From Lactobacillus sp. (lineage in GTDB: Bacteria > Bacillota > Bacilli > Lactobacillales > Lactobacillaceae), in NCBI GenBank assembly GCA_022651245.1, contig JALCQM010000026.1, positions 1 through 44,174 on the forward strand: a DNA stretch of 44,174 nucleotides. The letters are read 5' to 3'. Numbering within the stretch: the first letter of the stretch is position 1; every line of letters starts with the position of its first letter. The notes beneath the pieces are model-generated. The model was not told the origin of the DNA. It did no database searches and saw only the letters and a program-made list of their open reading frames with translations. Shown here piece by piece: positions 13,931 through 21,501 of the stretch. Position numbers and translations under genes: made by a program.

Positions 13931-15572
13931 TCTACAAGATTTCAATAATTTATTTGCCGATTTGGCAAGTAGTGCTTATTTCCATCGACCAAACTCGTAC
14001 CCAAGCTATAGTTTTGGTAAAAATACATCTAAACCTTATGATTACTCAAAGTCGGCTAGATCTGATGATGCTTCCCATGAACTCACCCTCGGTGGCACCA
14101 ACCTGCCACACGATGGTATCGTCAACCTTCAACGTGATCCCAGCTTGCACACAGTAGAAGTGACTGGCACTCACCAGACACCACAAGAAAATGGTGGCTT
14201 TGCCTCAACCACGTATCTCATTCAGAAGTACAAGAAAGGTCGCTTAACGGATGAGCGCGCTGGATTTAATGCCTATTTCCTGACGGACACTGAGACGTTG
14301 AATGACAAGACGCAAAACGCTTATATCGCTGTGCGCGGCAGCGATGCAATCGGTATCGAAAACGCCAATGATTGGGTCAGTAATGATGGCGCCTTTGCGG
14401 TAGGAAATGCGTATATCCCTCAAGCCAAGCTGGCTTATACCGGGATGAAACAAACACTCAAAGACATGCAACAAAAGGCACCTAACGCGAAACTCAATGT
14501 CACGGGGCATTCATTAGGCACGATGGTGTCGGCTCAAGCGGTGGCAAAGTTATACCAAGAAGACCCAAAAAGTTTTGCCCAAATTGGGAAGGTAGTCTTA
14601 TTCGACGGTCCAGATGTGACCACTAGTTTAAAGAAAATGGGCTTGTCTGATCAAGAAATCAAAGCAGTGGGTAAGAAAGTGACTTATTACGTGAACCCGC
14701 TGGATGTCGTCAGTATGCTTAACCGTACCCAAGACATCAAAGACCAGTTTGGCACGGTCCACTATATTGTGCCGCTGAACTTTACTGATACTTTGAATAA
14801 AAAAAACAGTGCTCATGACTTCGGAGAATTCCAGATGAATGCGCAAGGGCAGCCACTAGAGGCCAGTAGTACCTTTCACCCAGAAATGATCACAGCCGGC
14901 AAGCAGTTGGCCAAATTGATTGATAATACGATAAATAAGCTCAAAGACTTACTAACCGGTAAGGGCCTGTCGCGGGTTTTGCAATTGTTGCTAGCCGGCG
15001 TCGGGGTAGAAAAATTGGCTGCTTTAGGGCTCGGTGGTGGCGAAATAGGAAAGATCTGTGGTGAGTTCATAAAAGGTTACGCCAAAATCGTCGCGCAAGC
15101 GCGTGATGCCGCGCTAAAGTGGGATCAACAGCACATCGATTCACTTCAAGGCCAAATCAAACAAGCCACCGGGGCCAAGAAAGTCACGTTGCGGCAGGAA
15201 TTACTGGTGACCGTGGCGCAACTAGCCGTGACTGCGTCTGAAAAGCACGCTGAGAAGCTGAACCAGGAGCTGGACGCGGCTCACGAAAAAATTGAGTTAA
15301 CGCTGAAAAATGCCCACAGTGCGGTGCAGACGTTAGGGAGCGTGTTACCTGCGGCGGAACTGAACGCGCGGCTGAGCGACTTTACCTTGGCGCATATTTG
15401 GAATGACGGCACTGAGGCGCTTGATAAGCAGCAAGCAAAAACCTATCAAACTGAGCTTGAGCAATTTGGGGCGTCATTGATTCAAATCGGTAACCATATC
15501 GAGCAGACTGATTCCCAAGGAGCCGCGGGCTTTAAACAGCAGATGGCGGAAACCGTGAAAGATTGGAGTTGA
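13923..15572 (+). CDS. putative type VII-secreted lipase toxin, reverse domain order (TslA-like)
   Basis: The 549-residue protein starts at TTG inside the immunity stop. Residues about 1-320 form a class-3-lipase-like alpha/beta hydrolase: AVRGSD (oxyanion region), NDW, nucleophile elbow GHSLG at 195-199 (Ser197), FDGPDV, and a late NSAHDFGEF that may supply His. Residues about 325-549 are helical and charged, with a Gly-rich stretch, LXG-like in character but at the C terminus. There is no signal peptide. An N-terminal lipase with a C-terminal helical export domain is the arrangement reported for S. aureus TslA. Two small helical proteins follow directly. The target is probably membrane lipid of competing bacteria (inference). 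Confidence 0.85.
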   Translation: MSNLQDFNNLFADLASSAYFHRPNSYPSYSFGKNTSKPYDYSKSARSDDASHELTLGGTNLPHDGIVNLQRDPSLHTVEVTGTHQTPQENGGFASTTYLIQKYKKGRLTDERAGFNAYFLTDTETLNDKTQNAYIAVRGSDAIGIENANDWVSNDGAFAVGNAYIPQAKLAYTGMKQTLKDMQQKAPNAKLNVTGHSLGTMVSAQAVAKLYQEDPKSFAQIGKVVLFDGPDVTTSLKKMGLSDQEIKAVGKKVTYYVNPLDVVSMLNRTQDIKDQFGTVHYIVPLNFTDTLNKKNSAHDFGEFQMNAQGQPLEASSTFHPEMITAGKQLAKLIDNTINKLKDLLTGKGLSRVLQLLLAGVGVEKLAALGLGGGEIGKICGEFIKGYAKIVAQARDAALKWDQQHIDSLQGQIKQATGAKKVTLRQELLVTVAQLAVTASEKHAEKLNQELDAAHEKIELTLKNAHSAVQTLGSVLPAAELNARLSDFTLAHIWNDGTEALDKQQAKTYQTELEQFGASLIQIGNHIEQTDSQGAAGFKQQMAETVKDWS

Positions 15573-15576
15573 GCGA

Positions 15577-15897
15577 ATGTTTCCTGAAAACAGTACTTAT
15601 GATCCAAAGCAGGCGGCCAAAACAATCACGTCGGAATATGAAGAGACGCGGAAGACGATGGCAAGGACGGCGATTTCACAATATTTGATCACGGTAACCG
15701 AAAATCTCAAGGCGCAACAGGCAGCTTTGAAGAAGAAGCTGAAGAGCCGTGAGACTACCATGAAGACCTTCGCGACCAAGACTTTGGTTAGTAGTATGGA
15801 TGAAGCGTTAACGGGTAAAGCCGCAGACGCTGCGGACACGTACCTCACGGATACGGTCAAGAAACCAGATTTCGACAACCCGATTCAAGGGGTGTAG
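15577..15897 (+). CDS. small helical partner protein 1 of the lipase toxin
   Basis: The 106-residue, Lys/Ala/Thr-rich, mostly helical protein has no signal peptide or membrane segment. It begins 4 bases after the toxin stop, so it is in the same operon. Position, size and helicity match the accessory proteins that bind the helical domain of TslA and guide it to the type VII machine. I see no clear sequence motif (no WXG), so the assignment rests on context. Confidence 0.7.
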   Translation: MFPENSTYDPKQAAKTITSEYEETRKTMARTAISQYLITVTENLKAQQAALKKKLKSRETTMKTFATKTLVSSMDEALTGKAADAADTYLTDTVKKPDFDNPIQGV

Positions 15898-15904
15898 GGG
15901 GAGT

Positions 15905-16201
15905 ATGATGACACCGACTGATCGCCAACAACTTGAAGAGGCGCACGATCGCAAGCGCCAAGAATTTGCGGAAGCAGAAGAGCTAATCGACCACTACCAT
16001 GGTCAAATGCAGCGTGACGTGGCGCAACAAATCGATGCCGTGTTGGCGTTGTACAAGCAGTTGCCGGAAGCGGATCCGTTGCCGGTCATCAATCAGTTGC
16101 AAGCGCAGCAAGCTGAATTTAATCAACTGCTTTCGCGACAAATAGGGGCGTTGGAAGACGCCAAAGAAGCCGAGCGTCGAGCGTTTCGTGATCTAGAATA
16201 A
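15905..16201 (+). CDS. small coiled-coil partner protein 2 of the lipase toxin
   Basis: The 98-residue protein is almost entirely helical with heptad-like Glu/Gln/Ala patterning (EEAHDRKRQEFAEAEELI, VINQLQAQQAEFNQLL, EDAKEAERRAF). A central PEADP turn could divide two antiparallel helices, the WXG100-like shape. It starts 7 bases after partner 1 with GGGGGAG as ribosome site. ATG 15908 is an alternative start. It is the last gene before the terminator at 16212. Confidence 0.7.
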   Translation: MMTPTDRQQLEEAHDRKRQEFAEAEELIDHYHGQMQRDVAQQIDAVLALYKQLPEADPLPVINQLQAQQAEFNQLLSRQIGALEDAKEAERRAFRDLE

Positions 16202-16211
16202 AGTGGCATCC

Positions 16212-16245
16212 GGAGCGTTTGGCGTATTGCCACTGCTCCTTTTTT
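16212..16245 (+). terminator. terminator of the toxin operon
   Basis: GGAGC (16212-16216) pairs with GCTCC (16235-16239), an inner TGGC/GCCA extends the stem, and six T follow. Confidence 0.85.
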
Positions 16246-16385
16246 GTACCAGCTCCTCAGCGTCATCCAGTTTATGAATTTTGACCGTGGGTATCGCGGC
16301 GTGCACGGTATAGTGAATTGATAAGCGCTGGAACTGACCGTTTGGGCACAGCTGCGCTCATAATCAACTGAGATAGGGGTAAATG

Positions 16386-17060
16386 ATGAAACATCCTGAC
16401 AACCAATTGCGTACCAAATTGACCAAGTCCGCCGGCGTGATCGCAGCGCTATTTGTAGCACTACTGGTGATGGCCGGGTGTGGTGGTGGCACCAGCTCGG
16501 CGCACCAATCGTCCAGTGCTGCTAAAAGTGCTACCACTAGTTCTGTCAAAAAAGCGACCAAGAGTGCTTCTACAAGTACTGCTGAAAGTTCTGCCAAGTC
16601 TTCTGTCGAAAGTTCTGCTAAGGCCGATGCTGCTGCTGCCGCGCAGTCGTCTAACGCGCGCCCCGTTACCAGCATTCAATTCACCGGGCACCAAGAGCTC
16701 AAGATGCGCCATTATGACAAATACGACCTGATCGACGACTGGGCGATCTTTACGTTTGACGGGACGCAGCTCACCGGTTTGACCGAAACCAATCTGTACG
16801 ACGAGACGCTGGAGCCTGAATTCAAGCGCAAGGCTCAAGTCGCCCAACTCAAGCAAACCGAAGCGAGCTATCAAAACGATCCGAAGTTTAATTACACGCT
16901 GACGGAACAGAAAAAAGATGTCTACCTCGTCACCCTGGTGTATAACCTCAAGCAGTATGCGCCGGCCGACCTCTTGACTGACGATGTCTTGAAAAACGGC
17001 CAGTACGATCCGGCCTACTTGCTGCAAGCGTATGAAAAATCGGGCTACCAATTACAATAA
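16386..17060 (+). CDS. lipoprotein with Ser-rich linker, function unknown
   Basis: The 224-residue protein has a signal peptide with a lipobox LVMAGC; the lipidated Cys is at about residue 37. A long Ser/Ala/Thr/Lys-rich linker (to about 95) precedes a globular domain of about 130 residues (TSIQFTGHQELKMRHYDKYDL to the end). ATG 16386 was preferred over 16383 because AGGGG is then 6 bases away. It lies directly after the toxin operon and converges on a WXG100-like gene, so a type VII-related or immunity role is possible but unproven. Confidence 0.8.
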   Translation: MKHPDNQLRTKLTKSAGVIAALFVALLVMAGCGGGTSSAHQSSSAAKSATTSSVKKATKSASTSTAESSAKSSVESSAKADAAAAAQSSNARPVTSIQFTGHQELKMRHYDKYDLIDDWAIFTFDGTQLTGLTETNLYDETLEPEFKRKAQVAQLKQTEASYQNDPKFNYTLTEQKKDVYLVTLVYNLKQYAPADLLTDDVLKNGQYDPAYLLQAYEKSGYQLQ

Positions 17061-17086
17061 CCACTGCCTGCAACGACAAAAGCAGG

Positions 17087-17347
17087 TTATTTGAACTGGC
17101 CGCTCATTTCTTCATCGGTGGCCGTGATGTTGGCCGCCAGCTGGTCGAATTGTTGGCCGGCGTCAGTGATCGCCGTCGATAGCGATTTGAGGCTGGTTGC
17201 CAGTTCCTCATTGATGCGCTGAGCGTCGGCTAAGCCTTTTAAATTGCCAATCGTGGGTGGGTCAATGGTGGTCATTCCGGTGAGCTGTAGCGTCTTTAAG
17301 TGGTCCGCATGCGCTTTGGCGACGCTACGGTCGGATTGAATTTTCAT
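17087..17347 (-). CDS. WXG100/SACOL2603-like small helical protein
   Basis: The 86-residue, two-helix-type protein (MKIQSDRSVAKAHADHLKTL, then NEELATSLKSLSTAITDAGQQFDQLAANI) has the length and pattern of type VII substrates or LXG chaperones such as the SACOL2603 (TIGR04197) or DUF3130 groups. It lacks a WXG motif, as many of those do. AAGGAG precedes the start, within a perfect GGAGCGCTCC palindrome (17350-17359). It is encoded convergently to the lipoprotein gene, and no toxin gene lies beside it. Confidence 0.65.
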   Translation of the reverse strand: MKIQSDRSVAKAHADHLKTLQLTGMTTIDPPTIGNLKGLADAQRINEELATSLKSLSTAITDAGQQFDQLAANITATDEEMSGQFK

Positions 17348-17442
17348 TCGGGAGCGCTCCTTCGATCTAGTTTCCTAAAATTGTCGCATGCAAACGCGCC
17401 TGAAAGTCATCAGAATACATAAATTAGTAGGCTTTTCCGCAC

Positions 17443-17473
17443 AAAAAAGAAGGAAAGCCGACGTTGGGTTTTC
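17443..17473 (-). terminator. terminator of the alcohol dehydrogenase
   Basis: On the minus strand GGAAAACCC pairs with GGCTTTCC around CAACGTC, followed by TTCTTTTTT (17443-17451 on the plus strand as A-rich). Confidence 0.85.
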
Positions 17474-17485
17474 CCTCTAGTGGTA

Positions 17486-18526
17486 TTAGTCGACGATCAC
17501 ATACGACTTGATCGCTTCGCGCTTGTCCATCGCTTGATAAGCGGCGTCGATGTCATCGAGCTTGAAGGTCTTGGTGAACACCAACCCAGGGTTGATCTCG
17601 CCGTTTAAGACGGCTTGCAACAAGACTTGCTTGTCGTAAGTCGTGACCGAAGCCGGGCCACCGGCGATGGTGGTGTTGCAGTAGAAAACAGGGGTCAGGT
17701 CCATTTCGGGGTTGTGCGGTACGCCGACGCGGCCGACTGCGGCACCAGGACGGCCGACTTTGACGGCGGTGTCGACCGATTGCTCGGTCCCGACGCATTC
17801 AAGAACGGCATCGGCCCCGTCGCCGTTGGTCAAGGCCAGCACCTTGGCGACACCGTCATCCCCACGTTCGGCGACGATATCGGTGGCACCGAAGACGCGC
17901 GCCAGCGCCTGGCGGTCTTCGTGGCGGCTCATCGCGATGATGCGCTTAGCCCCGCGCATTTTCGCGGCGATCACGCCACACAAGCCAACGGCGCCATCCC
18001 CGACGACAACCACCGTGTCCCCGGCGCCGACATGGGCGACGCGGGCGGCGTGGTAGCCGGTGGCCATGACATCCGCCAAGGCGAGCAGGGACTTCAACAT
18101 GCCTTCGCTGTAGTCGCTAGGTTGGCCAGGGATCTTGACCAAAGACCACTCGCCATGTTGGTAGCGCATGTATTCGGCTTGCGCACCGTTACTGAAATTA
18201 TCCTGGTGGCTCAAGCAGCCGCCTTCAAACCCGGCGCGGCACGCCGCACAGTGCCCGCAACCGTGGGTGAACGGGGCGATCACGAAGTCACCAGGCACCA
18301 GTGTGGTGATCGCAGACCCCACGGCTTCAACGATCCCGATTGCTTCGTGCCCGTTGTTTTGAGAATGCGGGGCCTGTTGGTCTTGGCCCCGGTACCCCCA
18401 AAGATCGGAGCCGCAGACGCAAGCGCGGACGACGTGGATGAGCACATCATCGTCAGCTTCAATCGTGGGTTTGGCGACGTCTTCGATGGCCACTTTGCCA
18501 GGGGCCATAAATAACGTATCTTTCAT
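17486..18526 (-). CDS. zinc-dependent alcohol dehydrogenase
   Basis: The 346-residue medium-chain dehydrogenase oxidises or reduces an alcohol/aldehyde pair with NAD(P). Catalytic zinc ligands lie in CVCGSDLWGY and GHEAIG. The structural zinc loop is CGHCAACRAGFEGGC. The nucleotide-binding motif VVVVGDGAVGLCG is at about 170. GGGAGG precedes the start. It is a single-gene unit with its own terminator, and its promoter shares two boxes with the cupin promoter. The substrate is not known. Confidence 0.93.
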   Translation of the reverse strand: MKDTLFMAPGKVAIEDVAKPTIEADDDVLIHVVRACVCGSDLWGYRGQDQQAPHSQNNGHEAIGIVEAVGSAITTLVPGDFVIAPFTHGCGHCAACRAGFEGGCLSHQDNFSNGAQAEYMRYQHGEWSLVKIPGQPSDYSEGMLKSLLALADVMATGYHAARVAHVGAGDTVVVVGDGAVGLCGVIAAKMRGAKRIIAMSRHEDRQALARVFGATDIVAERGDDGVAKVLALTNGDGADAVLECVGTEQSVDTAVKVGRPGAAVGRVGVPHNPEMDLTPVFYCNTTIAGGPASVTTYDKQVLLQAVLNGEINPGLVFTKTFKLDDIDAAYQAMDKREAIKSYVIVD

Positions 18527-18557
18527 GAATTGTTCCTCCCTAATCAGTATTATTTTT

Positions 18558-18592
18558 ATTATGCGCGTTAGGCCACTCCTATGCCAATACTT
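18558..18592 (-). promoter_or_regulatory. alcohol dehydrogenase promoter with conserved boxes
   Basis: Minus strand: TTGGCA (18582-18587), 18-base gap, CATAAT (18558-18563). AAGTATTGGC (18583-18592) covers the -35 and ACGCG (18564-18568) abuts the -10, 14 bases apart, exactly as before the cupin operon. Confidence 0.65.
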
Positions 18593-18644
18593 GTTGGTTT
18601 ACTGATGCTATGCCTGACAAGCATAGGTGGGCCGCTACAACGCA

Positions 18645-18690
18645 AAACCGACCAGCCACAAGCGTCTGCGCTCGTAGTGGTCGGTCGGGG
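18645..18690 (-). terminator. terminator of the 50-codon gene
   Basis: On the minus strand CCGACCAC pairs with GTGGCTGGTCGG around a loop of about 15 bases, followed by TTTTG. Confidence 0.65.
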
Positions 18691-18843
18691 TTACTTCTTC
18701 GCTTTTTTATCGGTACGTGTGGTTTCGTCGGTAGAATCTTCCTTCTTACGATCGGCGTTCGGCTTGTTCTTCTCCAGTGGAACCGTGGCGAACTTGTCGA
18801 ACATCTCGTTCCAGTCGTTCTTATTATTGATGTGTAAAGCCAT
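18691..18843 (-). CDS. 50-residue highly charged protein
   Basis: The frame reads MALHINNKNDWNEMFDKFAT, then a Lys/Asp/Glu/Thr-rich tail ending DKKAKK. GGAGGTGG lies 5 bases before ATG and a terminator follows the stop, so this short frame is very likely a gene. The opening (…NDWNEMFDKFA…) recalls the short SPJ_0845-type proteins of streptococci and lactobacilli. Function unknown. Confidence 0.75.
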   Translation of the reverse strand: MALHINNKNDWNEMFDKFATVPLEKNKPNADRKKEDSTDETTRTDKKAKK

Positions 18844-18979
18844 GCAGGCCACCTCCAGTTGCGCTCAGTATAGCATGCAACTACCGCAGTGGCAAAGCGG
18901 CTGCGCAAGTATCCGTGCCACGACGCGAGACACGTGGTCTTTGCCGAGTTAAGGCACGCGTGGCACACCGATTTTTATA

Positions 18980-19018
18980 TGAATATTCGTTGAATAAAAA
19001 TGAATACTGGTGTATAGT
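18980..19018 (+). promoter_or_regulatory. transporter promoter with three phased TGAATA repeats
   Basis: TTGAAT (18990-18995) and TATAGT (19013-19018) are 17 bases apart. TGAATA occurs at 18980, 18991 and 19001, about one helical turn apart and on one face of the DNA, covering the -35. The repeat resembles half of an arginine-repressor box; the regulator is not proved. Confidence 0.7.
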
Positions 19019-19051
19019 ATGGCCTATAGAAATTGGGGAGGATGTTTTGTT

Positions 19052-20509
19052 TTGAAAAAGTTAATGCGTTGGTTCATGGCGCTGGCCTTGAGCCTAGTCG
19101 CCATCGGTGCAGTCGGGGCCCAGTCGGTCCACGCGGCGGATGACAGCTTGGCGAAGGTAAAAGCCAAGGGTACCTTGGTGATGGGGACCAGTCCGGACTA
19201 CGCACCATATGAGTTCTTGGTCAACAAGAACGGCAAGAACCAAGTCGTCGGCATCGATGTCGAAATCGCCAAGAAGATCGCCGCAGATATCGGCGTGAAG
19301 CTGGTGATCAAGCAGATGGACTTCGACTCGCTACTGGTCGGCTTGGAGACGCACAAGGTGGACATGGTGTTATCGGCGATGACGCCGACGGCTGAGCGCA
19401 AGCAAAGCGTCGACTTTTCGCAGATCTACTATACCGCTAGCCAAGACATCATCGTCAATAAGGCCGATGCGAAGGTGTACCACAACGCCGAGTCCTTCGT
19501 GGACAAGAAGGTCGGGGCCCAAACTGGGTCCTTGCAAGCCGACTTGGTCAAGAAGAACATGACGGATTCTAAGCTGCTCGGCTTATCCAAGGTCACCGAC
19601 TTGATCTTGGCCTTGAAGTCCCACAAGGTCGAAGGCGTGGTCGCCGAAGAACCGGTGGCCAAGGCCTATGTCGACAACGACCCGCAACTGGCGTTAGTCA
19701 AGTCAGGCTGGGCGTTGGATCCGGAAGAAAATGGCCAAGCGATCGGCTTCACCAAAGGAGCAGATTCCTTGGTGGCCGCGGCGAACCAAAGCATCGGTGA
19801 GATCAAGCAACAGCATTTGATCGCCAGTTACACCAAGACCGCCGGCAAGTATATGACCCAAAACACCGCCAACACGTCGATGTGGCATTACTGGCAGTAT
19901 TTTGCTAAAGGGGTTGGCTACACCTTGTTGATCACCGCGATCTCGGTAGTCTTCGGGTTGGTCCTCGGCACCCTGTTCGCCTTGATGCGCTTGGGACATA
20001 ACCGCTTGTTCCACAGTCTGGCTGTGGCTTACATCGAGTTCGTGCGGGGCACGCCGTTGATGATCCAAGTGATGTTCGTGTATTTTGGCCTCGGGCTCTT
20101 CCTCGACATCCCGGCGCTTACCGCTGGGGTCATCGCCGTTTCCTTGAACTCCGCCGCTTATGTTGCCGAGATCATCCGCAGTGGGATCGATTCGATCCCG
20201 GTCGGTCAAACCGAAGCGGCGCGGTCGCTAGGCTTATCGACCCGCCAAACCATGACCAGCGTGATCTTGCCCCAAGCGGTCAAGAACATCTGGCCGGCCT
20301 TGGGCAACGAGTTCATTTCGTTGATCAAGGAAAGCTCGATCGTGTCGATCATCGGGGTCACCGACTTGATCTATCAATTGAAGGTCGTGCAGACGGCTAC
20401 CTATAAAGGGGTCGCCCCGATCTTCGTCGCAATGGTGCTCTATTTCGTCCTGACCTTCAGCTTATCGAAGGTCTTGGGGCATTTTGAAAGGAAGATGCAA
20501 CATGACTAA
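19052..20509 (+). CDS. amino acid ABC transporter, fused substrate-binding protein and permease
   Basis: The 485-residue fusion is typical of glutamine/polar amino acid importers of lactobacilli. A signal peptide ([20 protein letters not shown], cleavage near VHA-ADD) is followed by a family-3 solute-binding domain ([16 protein letters not shown] … [11 protein letters not shown]) to about residue 270. A HisM/GlnP-type permease follows, with the ATPase-contact loop [12 protein letters not shown] 19052 was chosen since GGGGAGG lies 10 bases upstream; earlier codons lie on the -10 or before the ribosome site. It overlaps the ATPase gene by 8 bases. Confidence 0.93.
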   Translation: MKKLMRWFMALALSLVAIGAVGAQSVHAADDSLAKVKAKGTLVMGTSPDYAPYEFLVNKNGKNQVVGIDVEIAKKIAADIGVKLVIKQMDFDSLLVGLETHKVDMVLSAMTPTAERKQSVDFSQIYYTASQDIIVNKADAKVYHNAESFVDKKVGAQTGSLQADLVKKNMTDSKLLGLSKVTDLILALKSHKVEGVVAEEPVAKAYVDNDPQLALVKSGWALDPEENGQAIGFTKGADSLVAAANQSIGEIKQQHLIASYTKTAGKYMTQNTANTSMWHYWQYFAKGVGYTLLITAISVVFGLVLGTLFALMRLGHNRLFHSLAVAYIEFVRGTPLMIQVMFVYFGLGLFLDIPALTAGVIAVSLNSAAYVAEIIRSGIDSIPVGQTEAARSLGLSTRQTMTSVILPQAVKNIWPALGNEFISLIKESSIVSIIGVTDLIYQLKVVQTATYKGVAPIFVAMVLYFVLTFSLSKVLGHFERKMQHD

Positions 20510-21245
20510 ACCATTGATCCAAATCAACCACCTGGTGAAAAAATTCGGCGATAACGTCGTTTTGAACGATATTAGCGAAACCATCAACCAAGGCGACGTG
20601 ATCGTCGTGATCGGCGCTTCTGGTGGCGGGAAGTCGACCTTCTTGCGCAGTTTGAACTTGCTGAACGTCCCGACGTCTGGCGAAATCGAATTCGAAGGCA
20701 CCAACCTGGTGGGCTTATCTGAAAAGGCCCTTGATGGTGTCCGCGAAAAAATGGGCATGGTGTTCCAGCAATTCAACTTGTTCCCGAACATGACCGTGTT
20801 GGCCAATATCAAGTTGGCGCCGATGAAGGTCAAAAACAACGACGATGCCGCGGCAACGGCTAAGGCCAAAGAGTTGCTGGCACAAGTGGGCTTGGAAGAC
20901 AAAGCCGACGCATACCCGGCTAGCCTTTCCGGTGGGCAAATGCAGCGGGTCGCGATCGCTCGCGCGTTAGCCATGGAACCTGACGTGATGTTGTTCGACG
21001 AACCGACCTCCGCGCTGGATCCAGAAATGGTTGGTGAAGTGCTGAAGGTGATGCAGGACTTGGCGAAGTCGGGGATGACCATGGTCATCGTCACCCACGA
21101 AATGGGCTTCGCCCGCGAAGCCGCCGATCAAGTTTGGTTCATGGACCAAGGCGTGATTGCGGAAAAAGGCACCCCGGAACAAATCTTCACGGCGCCTAAA
21201 GAAGCGCGGACCAAGGATTTCTTATCCAAAGTCTTAGCTCAATAG
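20502..21245 (+). CDS. amino acid ABC transporter ATP-binding protein
   Basis: The 247-residue ATPase energises the fused transporter encoded just before it. Walker [10 protein letters not shown] is at 38-46, followed by a Q-loop ([13 protein letters not shown]), signature LSGGQMQR, Walker [13 protein letters not shown] and a switch His in VTHEMG. These are the standard features of the GlnQ/HisP group. ATG 20502 follows GAAAGGA and overlaps the permease stop. A 139-bp hairpin repeat lies right after the stop. Confidence 0.96.
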   Translation: MTKPLIQINHLVKKFGDNVVLNDISETINQGDVIVVIGASGGGKSTFLRSLNLLNVPTSGEIEFEGTNLVGLSEKALDGVREKMGMVFQQFNLFPNMTVLANIKLAPMKVKNNDDAAATAKAKELLAQVGLEDKADAYPASLSGGQMQRVAIARALAMEPDVMLFDEPTSALDPEMVGEVLKVMQDLAKSGMTMVIVTHEMGFAREAADQVWFMDQGVIAEKGTPEQIFTAPKEARTKDFLSKVLAQ

Positions 21246-21256
21246 GATGCCGCAAA

Positions 21257-21395
21257 CAGGCTGAAACAGCAAGCGGTTTTAGCCCATAACACAAGCGCCA
21301 TTGCGTCACGATTCGTTCCTTGAATCGCGGCGCAATGGCGTTTGTGTTTCCGGGCGTTGCTTGATGAAACGCGACTACGGATTTTTGTCTCGGAC
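21257..21395 (+). repeat. 139-bp hairpin repeat, left copy (inverted partner at 26986-27124)
   Basis: The reverse complement of 26986-27124 matches this segment without gaps at 132 of 139 positions. Its heart (21288-21348) is a near-perfect hairpin: AACACAA, CGCCATTGCG and CGATTC pair with GAATCG, CGCAATGGCG and TTGTGTT. Both copies sit just past the stop of a gene pointing into them, so the element may serve as a terminator, be a non-autonomous mobile element, or both. Confidence 0.9.
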
Positions 21396-21501
21396 TTTTT
21401 GTTTGCGGGGCCTTTTTCGGTTAGTGGGTTGCCGAAACGAGGGCAGACCGCTAAACTGGAATAGGCGCTATGCCACATCAGAAGAGTTAGAAGGAGTTAC
21501 T

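Noticed and set aside
10651-16245. Prophage or plasmid insertion
   Set aside because: No integrase, attachment repeat, replication or structural gene; only composition and gene content suggest transfer.
17486-18526. Long plus-strand frame opposite the alcohol dehydrogenase (17615-18514)
   Set aside because: Shadow of the GC-rich codon pattern of the real gene; no ribosome site and no recognisable domain.
21301-21501. Longer N terminus of the pRiA4b-type protein
   Set aside because: It would be translated from the hairpin repeat, has no ribosome site and adds a sequence unlike the family; ATG 21502 has AAGGAG.
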